This document shows positions 7,344-14,149 of a stretch of DNA of 20,922 nt, piece by piece. The stretch is from Bacteroidales bacterium (lineage in GTDB: Bacteria > Bacteroidota > Bacteroidia > Bacteroidales > Muribaculaceae), in contig CAAGJW010000099.1 in NCBI GenBank assembly GCA_900770215.1, positions 1-20,922 on the forward strand. The letters are read 5' to 3'. The position numbers and the translations under genes are program-made. Each line of letters opens with the position of its first letter. The stretch's first letter is position 1. The notes below the pieces were generated by a model. That model did not search any database. It was not told the DNA's origin and was given only the letters and a program-made list of their open reading frames with translations.

Positions 7344-7357
7344 TTGACAATTGTCAA
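7344..7357. promoter_or_regulatory. Perfect 14-bp palindrome, possible operator upstream of nfnA
   Basis: TTGACAATTGTCAA is a perfect palindrome lying ~57 bp upstream of the nfnA -33 box and 27 bp after the preceding terminator. It does not overlap coding sequence. A dimeric regulator site is plausible, but the factor is unknown. Confidence 0.4.
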
Positions 7358-7413
7358 TGACCCTGCTTTAGCCCCGTTTTAGGACTTTTGGTGTCAAACT
7401 AAAAGTGCATTTT

Positions 7414-7445
7414 TTTGAAGGTGAAAGAATAATTTGTTACATTTG
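7414..7445 (+). promoter_or_regulatory. Promoter of the nfnAB operon
   Basis: TTTG (7414-7417), a 20-nt spacer and TACATTTG (7438-7445) match the Bacteroidetes consensus. The start would lie near 7452, leaving a leader of about 27 nt. Confidence 0.75.
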
Positions 7446-7478
7446 TGCCGACTAATGAACTAATTCAAATTCACTGAA

Positions 7479-8255
7479 ATGAACAAAGTTGTCAGTAAAG
7501 AAAAATTTTCTGAGAATGTGACCAAACTCGTGGTTGAGGCTCCTCTCATTGCCCGCGCTCGACGTGCTGGTCACTTTGTGATTGTGCGCAGTGGAGAGAA
7601 TGGCGAGCGCATTCCTCTCACCATAGCCGACGCCGATCCCCAAGCTGGTACCATCACGCTCGTGATTCAGGCTGTGGGTGTTTCCACCCGCAAGATTTGC
7701 GCCCTTGAACCAGGCGACAGTCTCACCGATGTGGTGGGGCCCCTGGGCCAAGCCACCCACATCGAGAAGTACGGTACGGTGCTGTGCTGCGGTGGCGGTG
7801 TGGGCGTGGCCCCGTTGCTCCCCATCCTGCGTGCCATGAAAGCTGCGGGCAACCGCGTGGTGAGCGTGCTGGCAGGCCGCACCAAGGATCTCATCATTCT
7901 TGAAGACGAGGTGCGTGCCAGCAGCGACGATGTGATAATAATGACCGACGACGGCAGCTATGGCCAGAAGGGTCTTGTCACCGTGGGCGTGGAGCAAGTG
8001 ATCAAGCGTGAGCACGTGGACTATTGCGTCACCATTGGCCCTGCCGTGATGATGAAATTTGTGGCTCTGCTCACCAAGAAGTACAACGTGCCTACCGAGG
8101 CCTCGCTCAATGCCATCATGGTCGACGGCACCGGGATGTGTGGCGCCTGCCGTGTGACTGTGGGCGGCAAGACGCGCTTTGTGTGCGTCGAGGGGCCAGA
8201 GTTTAATGCTCACGAGGTCGACTTCGACGAGCTCATGATGCGCCTCAAGGCTTGA
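7479..8255 (+). CDS. nfnA: NfnA-type ferredoxin:NADP oxidoreductase subunit (FAD/[2Fe-2S])
   Basis: This is the small subunit of a ferredoxin-dependent NADH:NADP+ transhydrogenase, or of a sulfide dehydrogenase-type enzyme. It holds FAD and a [2Fe-2S] cluster and handles NAD(H). The 258-residue protein has an N-terminal FAD-binding barrel with RIPLTIAD (44-51), a nucleotide-binding segment CGGGVGVAPLLPI (104-116), and a C-terminal cluster motif with Cys221, Cys224 and Cys236 in VDGTGMCGACRVTVGG. The family resembles the PyrK subunit of dihydroorotate dehydrogenase, but pairing with the gene 79 nt downstream favours NfnA/SudB over PyrK. No second promoter is evident in the gap, so the two are probably one operon. 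In annotation databases it is often called 'sulfide/dihydroorotate dehydrogenase-like FAD/NAD-binding protein'. Confidence 0.88.
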   Translation: MNKVVSKEKFSENVTKLVVEAPLIARARRAGHFVIVRSGENGERIPLTIADADPQAGTITLVIQAVGVSTRKICALEPGDSLTDVVGPLGQATHIEKYGTVLCCGGGVGVAPLLPILRAMKAAGNRVVSVLAGRTKDLIILEDEVRASSDDVIIMTDDGSYGQKGLVTVGVEQVIKREHVDYCVTIGPAVMMKFVALLTKKYNVPTEASLNAIMVDGTGMCGACRVTVGGKTRFVCVEGPEFNAHEVDFDELMMRLKA

Positions 8256-8334
8256 GACGTGTAGCTACTTCAACTTCTGAAATAACATCTAAACTTTTTA
8301 ACATCTAAATTCATCAATTCAACTTTGTCAAGAT

Positions 8335-9795
8335 ATGGAAAATAACATGGTAGATTCACGCAATGAGCAATGGCGTGTCGACTTGCGCAAGAGCCACACG
8401 CCCAAGGAGCGCACTGCTATCGAGCGCGTGGTGATGCCTCAGCTCGACCCTAAGTATCGCATCACCTGCAACGAAGAGGTGAACGAGGGCATCAGCGAGG
8501 AGCAGGCAGTGAGAGAGGCCACGCGTTGTCTCGATTGTGCCAACCCTCAATGTGTGACAGGATGCCCGGTGGGCATCAACATACCTAAGTTTATAAAAAA
8601 CATAGAGCGCGGCCACTTTGCCGACGCTGCCGCCGCAATCAAAGAGACCAGCTCGCTCCCTGCAGTGTGCGGTCGTGTGTGCCCCCAGGAGAAACAGTGC
8701 GAGAGCAAGTGCATACATGTGAAGATGAAGCACCCGGCAGTGGCCATTGGCTACCTGGAGCGCTTTGCCGCCGACTGGCAGCGCAACCACTGCGAGCAGG
8801 AAGTGCCCAAGATGGCTCCTCGCAACGGTATCAAGATTGCCGTGGTGGGCAGCGGCCCATCGGGTCTCTCCTTTGCCGGCGACATGGCCAAGAGGGGCTA
8901 CAGTGTCACCGTGTTTGAAGCTCTTCACGAGATAGGCGGCGTGTTGAAATACGGCATTCCCGAGTTCCGCTTGCCCAATGCCATTGTCGACTATGAGATC
9001 GACGGCCTGCGCAAGATGGGCGTCGACTTTGAGAAAGATATCATCATAGGCAAAACACTCACCTACGACGACCTGCACAAGATGGGCTTCAAGGGCGTGT
9101 TTGTGGGGTCGGGAGCCGGCTTTCCGCGCTTCATGGACATCCCGGGCGAAAACCTCAAGGGCGTGATGTCGAGCAATGAGTATCTCACCCGCATCAATCT
9201 CATGAAGGCTGGCCGCGGCGGCGATACCCCCGTGATGCGCGGCAACACAATTGCCGTGATAGGCGGCGGCAACACGGCAATGGACTCCACCCGCACCGCA
9301 TTGCGCATGGGTGCCAAGCGTGTGCTGCTGGTATACCGCCGCAGCGAGGCCGAGATGCCAGCCCGCCGTGAGGAAGTGGGACATGCCAAGGAAGAGGGCG
9401 TGGAATTCTACACGCTTCACAATCCCATCGAGTACATAGGCGACGACAAGGGCTTTGTCAAGGCCATGAGGGTGCAGAAGATGCAACTGGGCGAGCCCGA
9501 TGCCTCGGGACGCCGCCGCCCTGTGCCCATCGAGGGTGCCATCGAGGAAATTCCCGTCGATATCGTGATTGTGGCTGTGGGCGTGTCGCCCAACCAGCTT
9601 GTGCCCAGCTCAATCAAGGGCTTGGAGGTGAGCAACCGCCACACCATCGTGGTCAACGACGACACCATGCAGTCCAACATTGCCGACCTCTTTGCTGGCG
9701 GCGACATCGTGCGTGGCGGTGCAACAGTGATTTTGGCCATGGGCGACGGCCGCAAGGCTGCTCAGCACATGTACGAGGCGCTCTCCAAGAAATAG
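8335..9795 (+). CDS. nfnB: NfnB / GltA-like NADPH oxidoreductase (glutamate synthase small-subunit family)
   Basis: This is the large partner of the preceding subunit. With it, reduced ferredoxin and NADH together can drive NADPH formation by flavin-based electron bifurcation; alone, the family is also named glutamate synthase subunit GltA. The 486 residues show two N-terminal [4Fe-4S] motifs: Cys65, Cys68, Cys73 and Cys77 in RCLDCANPQCVTGC, and Cys112, Cys116, Cys122 and Cys126 in VCGRVCPQEKQCESKC. GSGPSG follows at 172-177 for FAD, then GGGNTAMD at 310-317 for NADPH, and finally the FAD-binding FAGGDIVRGGATVILAMGDG near the end. All expected cluster ligands are intact. No large glutamate synthase subunit is next door, which supports the Nfn role. 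ATG at 8347 is an alternative start. Confidence 0.88.
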   Translation: MENNMVDSRNEQWRVDLRKSHTPKERTAIERVVMPQLDPKYRITCNEEVNEGISEEQAVREATRCLDCANPQCVTGCPVGINIPKFIKNIERGHFADAAAAIKETSSLPAVCGRVCPQEKQCESKCIHVKMKHPAVAIGYLERFAADWQRNHCEQEVPKMAPRNGIKIAVVGSGPSGLSFAGDMAKRGYSVTVFEALHEIGGVLKYGIPEFRLPNAIVDYEIDGLRKMGVDFEKDIIIGKTLTYDDLHKMGFKGVFVGSGAGFPRFMDIPGENLKGVMSSNEYLTRINLMKAGRGGDTPVMRGNTIAVIGGGNTAMDSTRTALRMGAKRVLLVYRRSEAEMPARREEVGHAKEEGVEFYTLHNPIEYIGDDKGFVKAMRVQKMQLGEPDASGRRRPVPIEGAIEEIPVDIVIVAVGVSPNQLVPSSIKGLEVSNRHTIVVNDDTMQSNIADLFAGGDIVRGGATVILAMGDGRKAAQHMYEALSKK

Positions 9796-9819
9796 CGCTC
9801 ACACGTTGATATACAGAGA

Positions 9820-9866
9820 CAAGTGTGTCTGAAACACGAGACTGTGATCTGGCACACTTGCCTTTT
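9820..9866 (+). terminator. Terminator after nfnB
   Basis: CAAGTGTG (9820-9827) pairs with CACACTTG (9853-9860), followed by CCTTTTT. The loop is long (25 nt), so efficiency is uncertain. Confidence 0.6.
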
Positions 9867-9902
9867 TACTACAATAATTACTGCTACTTTAAAAGTTTTT
9901 AC

Positions 9903-9910
9903 TATCTTTG
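9903..9910 (+). promoter_or_regulatory. -7 element of the fabD promoter
   Basis: TATCTTTG matches TAnnTTTG. The -33 position has no clear TTTG. The leader would be about 50 nt and A/T-rich. Confidence 0.5.
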
Positions 9911-9966
9911 TGCTGAATTATGGAAATTTTTCTTTAATCAATACTATATTTAGAAGATAATAAATT

Positions 9967-10842
9967 ATGAAAGCATTTGTTTTTCCTGGTCAGGGAGCAC
10001 AATTCGTGGGCATGGGCAAGGACCTCTACGAAGGCAATGCTCAAGCCAAAGAAATGTTTGAAAAGGCCAATGAGGTGTTGGGTTTCCGCATCACCGACCT
10101 CATGTTTAACGGAACCGAAGAAGACCTGAAGCAGACCAAGGTCACTCAGCCGGCAGTGTTTCTGCACTCGGTGATTCTGGCCAAAACCATGGGCGAGGCT
10201 TTCAAGCCCGACATGGTGGCCGGCCACTCGCTGGGCGAGTTCTCGGCTCTTGTGGCTGCCGGCGCTCTCTCGTTTGAAGAGGGACTTAAACTGGTTGAGG
10301 CGCGTGCACTGGCCATGCAGAAGGCTTGCGAGCTCAAGCCCTCGACCATGGCAGCAATCATCGGCTTGCCCGACGAGAAGGTCGAGGAGATATGCGCCCA
10401 GGTGCCCGATGTGGTTCCTGCCAACTACAATAATCCTGGCCAAGTCGTGATTTCGGGCTCGGTCGAGGGAGTGCACAAGGCTTGCGAGCTCTTCACTGCT
10501 GCCGGTGCCAAGCGTGCCCTGCCCTTGAAGGTGGGCGGTGCATTCCACTCTCCATTTATGGAGCCGGCACGTGCCGAGCTTGCTGTGGCCATCGAGAAGG
10601 CACAATTCTCCAAGCCCATATGCCCGGTGTATCAGGATGTCGACGCTCAGCCTCACACCGATCCTCAGGAAATCAAGGCCAACCTGCTCAAGCAGCTCAC
10701 GTCGCCAGTGCGCTGGAGTCACATCGTGCAAAACATGGTGAAGGATGGCATGACCGAGGCTGTTGAGGTGGGCCCAGGCCGTGCGCTGCAAGGCATGATA
10801 CGTCACACCGACCGCAACGTGGCAGTGAGTGGCGTACAATAG
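9967..10842 (+). CDS. fabD: Malonyl-CoA:acyl carrier protein transacylase
   Basis: This enzyme moves malonyl groups from CoA to acyl carrier protein, supplying the extender unit for fatty-acid synthesis. The 291-residue protein has the whole family signature: FPGQGAQFVGMG at the N-terminus (oxyanion region), the nucleophile Ser88 in GHSLGE, Arg113 which positions the malonyl carboxylate, catalytic His194 in GGAFHSPFM, and VGPGRALQGMI near the C-terminus. Its length is slightly short of E. coli FabD (309), as is normal in this phylum. It is not in a fab cluster here; its neighbours are nfnB upstream and the convergent vanZ-like gene. A strong bidirectional terminator closes the unit. Confidence 0.97.
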   Translation: MKAFVFPGQGAQFVGMGKDLYEGNAQAKEMFEKANEVLGFRITDLMFNGTEEDLKQTKVTQPAVFLHSVILAKTMGEAFKPDMVAGHSLGEFSALVAAGALSFEEGLKLVEARALAMQKACELKPSTMAAIIGLPDEKVEEICAQVPDVVPANYNNPGQVVISGSVEGVHKACELFTAAGAKRALPLKVGGAFHSPFMEPARAELAVAIEKAQFSKPICPVYQDVDAQPHTDPQEIKANLLKQLTSPVRWSHIVQNMVKDGMTEAVEVGPGRALQGMIRHTDRNVAVSGVQ

Positions 10843-10871
10843 CATTGTCCCCTGTAAATACACAAAAAAAC

Positions 10872-10908
10872 AAATACCGTTCTCAACAGCGAGAACGGTA
10901 TTTTTTAT
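10872..10908. terminator. Bidirectional terminator between fabD and vanZ-like gene
   Basis: AAATACCGTTCTC (10872-10884) pairs perfectly with GAGAACGGTATTT (10891-10903) around AACAGC. T residues follow on the plus strand, and an A-tract before the left arm gives a T-tract on the minus strand. It thus serves both convergent genes. Confidence 0.9.
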
Positions 10909-10938
10909 CTTAATATTTGTCATGGCAGCGCCGTGTTG

Positions 10939-11385
10939 TCATGAGTGCCGACGGTGGCGGTGGCGGTGCACGCTGGCCCGATAAAAACTCTTGCGGAAGT
11001 AGTGAAGCAGCACGAAGTGAAGCAGCAGGAAGGCCAGGACCGCCCCGGCCACATCGGCAGCCCAGTCGAGCAGGTCGTAGGTGCGGTCGCTGGTGAGTGT
11101 GAGCTGTGCCACCTCCATGAGCAGCCCCACGAGCGATGCAGCGGCGCACAGCGCGAGCTCCACGCTCAGGCGTGTGTGGTGCGGAAGCTTGTGCTTGGCG
11201 TAGTCCAGAATATAGGCCCCGGCACATGCAAAGTACATGATCACGTGGCACACTTTGTCAAATCCTGGAAACACGGGCAGCTCGTTCACGTCGAAGGGGT
11301 CGCTGGCCAGCGAGAGATATAATATCAGGGCTGTGACGATGACCGACAGGGTGCCCGTGGGCAGTGCTAATAAAAATCGTTTCAT
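10939..11385 (-). CDS. VanZ-like membrane protein
   Basis: This 148-residue integral membrane protein has about four hydrophobic segments (roughly 6-28, 45-62, 75-92 and 107-128). The family motif is present: FDKVCHVIMYFA (Asp43, Lys44, His47), then Glu91 and Gln94, followed by the R-x2-D-x2-D-x3-D pattern (Arg101, Asp104, Asp107, Asp111) and a Gly. In enterococci VanZ confers low-level teicoplanin resistance by an unclear mechanism. Most members, including those in Bacteroidetes, are of unknown role, and I do not infer resistance here. The C-terminal tail alternates His and Arg (HRHRHRRH at 140-147), which is unusual and could bind metal or lipid head groups. A possible -7 box lies at 11456-11449 (TACCTTTG on the minus strand). 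Confidence 0.88.
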   Translation of the reverse strand: MKRFLLALPTGTLSVIVTALILYLSLASDPFDVNELPVFPGFDKVCHVIMYFACAGAYILDYAKHKLPHHTRLSVELALCAAASLVGLLMEVAQLTLTSDRTYDLLDWAADVAGAVLAFLLLHFVLLHYFRKSFYRASVHRHRHRRHS

Positions 11386-11540
11386 TTCTTGTTTCTACAT
11401 CATTTAGCTGTTTTTGCAGCATTATATTTCCAAAGTTTAGCAAGCTCACAAAGGTAAGAAAAATGTGTTAATATTTAGTTTTTTTTCATCGATACTTTTA
11501 ATCGGTGTGATAAAAATGGGAATAATACTCGCAGAATCAT

Positions 11541-11548
11541 TAATTTTG
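11541..11548 (+). promoter_or_regulatory. -7 element upstream of the small ORF and Lys-rich gene
   Basis: TAATTTTG, followed by GCAATC, matches the Bacteroidetes -7 box. No TTTG is seen 19-20 nt upstream. The start of transcription would fall near 11555. Confidence 0.45.
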
Positions 11549-11557
11549 CAATCGGCA

Positions 11558-11644
11558 ATGCATGACTCCCGTGTCGAGCATTCTGCTCAACGTGTGGCGG
11601 CCAGGCGGGCTATGATAAAGCTTCTTGATCGATGGGCAAACTGA
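11558..11644 (+). CDS. Possible 28-residue leader peptide overlapping the Lys-rich gene
   Basis: ATG at 11558 opens a frame encoding MHDSRVEHSAQRVAARRAMI, then KLLDRWAN, and its stop codon overlaps the next gene by 13 nt, which would allow translational coupling. The peptide looks like an amphipathic basic helix. Its start would be only ~3 nt after the expected transcription start, so translation would be nearly leaderless. It is short and unrecognised, and chance occurrence is possible. Confidence 0.3.
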   Translation: MHDSRVEHSAQRVAARRAMIKLLDRWAN

Positions 11645-11991
11645 AAGATTTCTTCGTCATGTCGCGGCGCGAACGGGTGGGCGCCATGGCCCTGCTGGGC
11701 ATTGTGCTGATGCTGGTTGTTGCGCTGGCACTGGGGCGTGGCTGCAAGCAAGCCTCGACGGGTGCGATTGCTCCGGCCATGGTGGCCTACGACAGGGCTA
11801 CCGACTCGATGGCCATTGTCGAGAAGCAAGCCTCGAAGAAGAAGAGCAAGGATAAGCGCTCCCGTCGCTCGTCGAACGGTCGCAAGCGCAAGGGCTCGAA
11901 AAAGAAAGGCAGCAAGAGCAAGAAGGGCAAATCGGGGTCTAAACCAGCTGCTGCACCTCGACGGTCGCTGGAGCCGGTGCCCGAGTTTTAG
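11632..11991 (+). CDS. Small single-pass membrane protein with Lys/Arg/Ser-rich tail
   Basis: This 119-residue hypothetical protein starts MGKLKDFFVMSRRERVGAMA, followed by one membrane segment (~17-35) rich in Leu, Val and Ala. The remainder is strongly basic and of low complexity: KKKSKDKRSRRSSNGRKRKG at ~68-87 and further KKG/KSKK repeats, ending in RSLEPVPEF. The first 35 residues resemble the start of the Bacteroidetes membrane-anchored helix-hairpin-helix (ComEA-like) proteins, which also begin with a short 'KDFF-x-S-x-RER' segment before the membrane helix. No helix-hairpin-helix domain is present here. A DNA-, RNA- or polyphosphate-contacting role on one face of the inner membrane is conceivable from charge alone. 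It ends in a conserved-looking Pro-rich tip, not in random sequence. Confidence 0.65.
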   Translation: MGKLKDFFVMSRRERVGAMALLGIVLMLVVALALGRGCKQASTGAIAPAMVAYDRATDSMAIVEKQASKKKSKDKRSRRSSNGRKRKGSKKKGSKSKKGKSGSKPAAAPRRSLEPVPEF

Positions 11992-12023
11992 GCACATTGA
12001 AAACTTAAGTGTTGAAAAAAAAT

Positions 12024-12055
12024 TTTGGTGGTTTGAAGAAGATTGTCTAAATTTG
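12024..12055 (+). promoter_or_regulatory. Orphan Bacteroidetes promoter
   Basis: TTTG (12024-12027), a 20-nt spacer and TAAATTTG (12048-12055) make one of the best promoter matches in the window, yet no ORF follows before a terminator at 12096-12127. Expected start of transcription is near 12061. Confidence 0.6.
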
Positions 12056-12060
12056 TTCAC

Positions 12061-12127
12061 GTTAATCTTCTAAGACCTCATTTTATTCACATAGAGCATC
12101 GCGAAGTGATTTCGAGGTGCTTTTTTT
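12061..12127 (+). ncRNA. Candidate ~65-nt small RNA or attenuated leader
   Basis: This tract lies between a strong promoter (12024-12055) and a hairpin with a seven-T tail, and encodes no protein. It could be a short regulatory RNA, or a leader of trmO in which transcription ends early. A segment ACCTC (12075-12079) could pair with GAGGT (12114-12118) inside the terminator stem, which would give an alternative fold. I do not recognise a known RNA family. The terminator may simply serve the Lys-rich gene upstream. Confidence 0.35.
12096..12127 (+). terminator. Intrinsic terminator before trmO
   Basis: GCATC (12096-12100) pairs with GGTGC (12116-12120) and CGAA (12102-12105) with TTCG (12111-12114), with single-base bulges. 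The hairpin closes on a short loop, and seven T residues follow. Confidence 0.75.
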
Positions 12128-12170
12128 GTGCAATTGTGTGTCGTGCCATGCCATTGGATGGTGATAACTT

Positions 12171-12202
12171 TTTCGTAATTACAAAAAAGAGTAGTAATTT
12201 TG
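12171..12202 (+). promoter_or_regulatory. Promoter of the trmO-GHL10 unit
   Basis: TTTC (12171-12174), a 20-nt spacer and TAATTTTG (12195-12202) approximate the Bacteroidetes promoter, with one mismatch in the upstream box. The leader is about 60 nt to the trmO start at 12270. Confidence 0.55.
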
Positions 12203-12269
12203 TGTTGTGCCAGCGGCCAGTGCCTTGTCGCGGAGCCGTGTGGGCAGTCAATTTTTATTATATCATTAC

Positions 12270-12956
12270 ATGCAACTGGAAACTATCGCCCATTTTCACT
12301 CTCCGTTCACATCCAAGTTTGGCATCCCCAAGCAGAGTGGTCTCGTCGAGCAACTGCATGGGACTATCGTCTTTGAGCCCCGGTACCGCAATCCCGACGC
12401 CTTGCGTGGCATTGAGGAGTTTGACTACTTGTGGCTCTTGTGGCATTTCTCGGCCAACCGCCATGCGGCCGCCAGTCTCATGGTGCGCCCGCCCTTGCTG
12501 GGAGGCAACGAGCGTGTGGGAGTGTTTGCCTCGCGCTCTCCGTTTCGCCCCAATGCAATAGGACTGTCGTCGGTGCGTCTCGACCATGTGGAGTGGAACA
12601 CGGCCTGCGGGCCGGTGGTACACGTGCGGGGCGCCGACTTGATGGATGGCACGCCCATCTTCGACATCAAGCCTTACATTGCCTACGCCGATTGCCACAC
12701 GGGAGTCCGCAGCGGCTTTGTCGACAGTCATGCCATAAGGCGCCTCAAGGTGGAGATTGCTCCTGAGCTGGCACGGCAGTTCGGGCAGTCGCAGTTTGCG
12801 GCCTTGGTAAAAACGCTTGAACTCGATCCCCGTCCGCATTACCAAGACGACCCGTGCAAGGTTTACGGCATGCCCTTCGAGGGTCGCGACATTCACTTCA
12901 CCGTGCAAGGCGACACCCTCACGGTGACCGACGTCGACACATTGATCAATACATAA
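12270..12956 (+). CDS. trmO: tRNA (t6A37-N6)-methyltransferase TrmO
   Basis: TrmO uses S-adenosylmethionine to methylate N6-threonylcarbamoyladenosine at position 37 of ACY-reading threonine tRNA, giving m6t6A. The 228-residue protein has the TsaA/YaeB-family beta-barrel domain in its N-terminal ~150 residues: HSPFTSKFGIPKQSGL (10-25), GIEEFDYLWLLWHFS (47-61), the SAM-binding block GVFASRSPFRPNAIGLS (84-100), and FDIKPYIAY. A C-terminal extension ending in the DDPCKVYGMPF segment is also typical of bacterial TrmO. The frame is open upstream to 12207, but the family N-terminus starts at the Met at 12270, and the upstream residues would lie before or at the promoter start. A GHL10-like gene begins 16 nt after the stop and is probably co-transcribed. 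Confidence 0.93.
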   Translation: MQLETIAHFHSPFTSKFGIPKQSGLVEQLHGTIVFEPRYRNPDALRGIEEFDYLWLLWHFSANRHAAASLMVRPPLLGGNERVGVFASRSPFRPNAIGLSSVRLDHVEWNTACGPVVHVRGADLMDGTPIFDIKPYIAYADCHTGVRSGFVDSHAIRRLKVEIAPELARQFGQSQFAALVKTLELDPRPHYQDDPCKVYGMPFEGRDIHFTVQGDTLTVTDVDTLINT

Positions 12957-12972
12957 AATAAAAACTATCACA

Positions 12973-14079
12973 ATGAAACGTTTATCAACATTGCTGGCAC
13001 TCTTGCTCACTGTTGTGGCTGTGGTGCCGCTCCAGGCCCGAGTCAAGCCTGCGACCTCGCAGCGTGTGCAGCTTGGCGTGTGGGAAGATCTCTCAGGCCA
13101 CACGATGGCGCTCGACTCGATTGAGCGTTGGATAAAACCCTTCTATGAGGCCGGTATCAGAAATTTTTACATCTGCAACACTCCCGAGGAAATTGCCAAG
13201 TGGGTGCAGGCAGCCCGTGGCTTCAAGGGGGCGAGAATACATGCGTGGATGTTCTCGCTCAACGCCCATCACGACTCGGCAGCGGTGTGGTCGCATCGCG
13301 AGTGGTTTGAGGTGAACCGCCTGGGCGAGAACAGCCTCGACAAGTCGCCCTACACGCCCGTCTACAAGTGGCTGAGTCCTGCTGTGCCCCAAGTGCGCCA
13401 GTGGGTGAAAGACAAGGCGGCACGCTATGCCGCCATCAAGGGGCTGGCCTCGGTGCACCTCGACTTCATACGCTTCAACGACTTGTTTCTGGGGCGCAAG
13501 ACGCAGGCCGAGCGGTTCCACATCGACCAAACGCAGATTGAGCCGCAGTGGGACTTCGGCTATCATCCCTTGGCCATCGAGGCCTTCAAGCAGCGTTTCG
13601 GCTACTCGCCGCTTGAGCTGTCGGCTCCCTACTTGAGCCCCGAGTGGATACAATTCCGCATGGATGAGGTGACCACGCTGGTCAACGAGATTGCACTACA
13701 GGTGCACTCCAGCGGCAAGATGCTCACGGCTGCCGTGTTTCCGTTCCCTGAGCGAGCCCGCATGATGGTGCTGCAAGACTGGGCCCGCTGGAATCTCGAC
13801 ATGGTGTGCCCCATGAATTACAACTCGTTTTATCGCGAAGGTCCGTCGTGGGTGAAATACAGCGTGGAGCAAGGCCTGGCCGAGACACGCCACCGCAGCA
13901 AGTACATCTCGGGCCTGTTTGTCATGGGGGCGAGCAAGGCCGACATTCTGCAAGAGGCCCGCGAGTCGGTGACAGCTGGTGCCGATGGCATCAACTTCTT
14001 CAGCGCCTCGGGACTCATCAAGGCGGGCATGCTCGATGTGGTGAGGCAGCTCAATCGTGAGTTCAACGGCGGCAAATAA
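12973..14079 (+). CDS. Secreted GHL10-type glycoside hydrolase-like protein
   Basis: This 368-residue protein begins with a signal peptide (~1-22, MKRLSTLLALLLTVVAVVPL then QARV), so it acts in or beyond the periplasm. The rest resembles the 'glycosyl hydrolase-like 10' (YngK/DUF187) TIM-barrel family. Its best motif is VHLDFIRF (161-168), matching the family 'x-H-L-D-Y-I-R-Y', and PMNYNSFY later in the barrel. Many family members act on unknown glycans, possibly peptidoglycan-related ones. No lipobox Cys is seen in the signal peptide. It lies 16 nt after trmO, so the two probably share a promoter although they seem functionally unrelated. The family assignment is good; the substrate is unknown. 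Confidence 0.82.
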   Translation: MKRLSTLLALLLTVVAVVPLQARVKPATSQRVQLGVWEDLSGHTMALDSIERWIKPFYEAGIRNFYICNTPEEIAKWVQAARGFKGARIHAWMFSLNAHHDSAAVWSHREWFEVNRLGENSLDKSPYTPVYKWLSPAVPQVRQWVKDKAARYAAIKGLASVHLDFIRFNDLFLGRKTQAERFHIDQTQIEPQWDFGYHPLAIEAFKQRFGYSPLELSAPYLSPEWIQFRMDEVTTLVNEIALQVHSSGKMLTAAVFPFPERARMMVLQDWARWNLDMVCPMNYNSFYREGPSWVKYSVEQGLAETRHRSKYISGLFVMGASKADILQEARESVTAGADGINFFSASGLIKAGMLDVVRQLNREFNGGK

Positions 14080-14116
14080 GCTGACATGCAATAGCGGGGC
14101 TATAGAAGAAAATGCT

Positions 14117-14124
14117 TAACTTTG
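14117..14124 (+). promoter_or_regulatory. -7 element of the GT4 gene promoter
   Basis: TAACTTTG followed by CC matches the Bacteroidetes -7 box. No TTTG is seen 19-20 nt upstream. Transcription would start near 14131, about 20 nt before the TTG start codon. Confidence 0.5.
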
Positions 14125-14149
14125 CCAGCCAAAACAAGAAATCAGCATT

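Noticed and set aside
7479..8255. PyrK subunit of dihydroorotate dehydrogenase
   Set aside because: The fold is shared, but no pyrD lies next to it; the downstream partner is a GltA/NfnB-type protein with both [4Fe-4S] motifs.
10939..11385. Teicoplanin-resistance gene vanZ
   Set aside because: Only family-level similarity; VanZ-like proteins are widespread in genomes without van clusters, and no other van gene is here.
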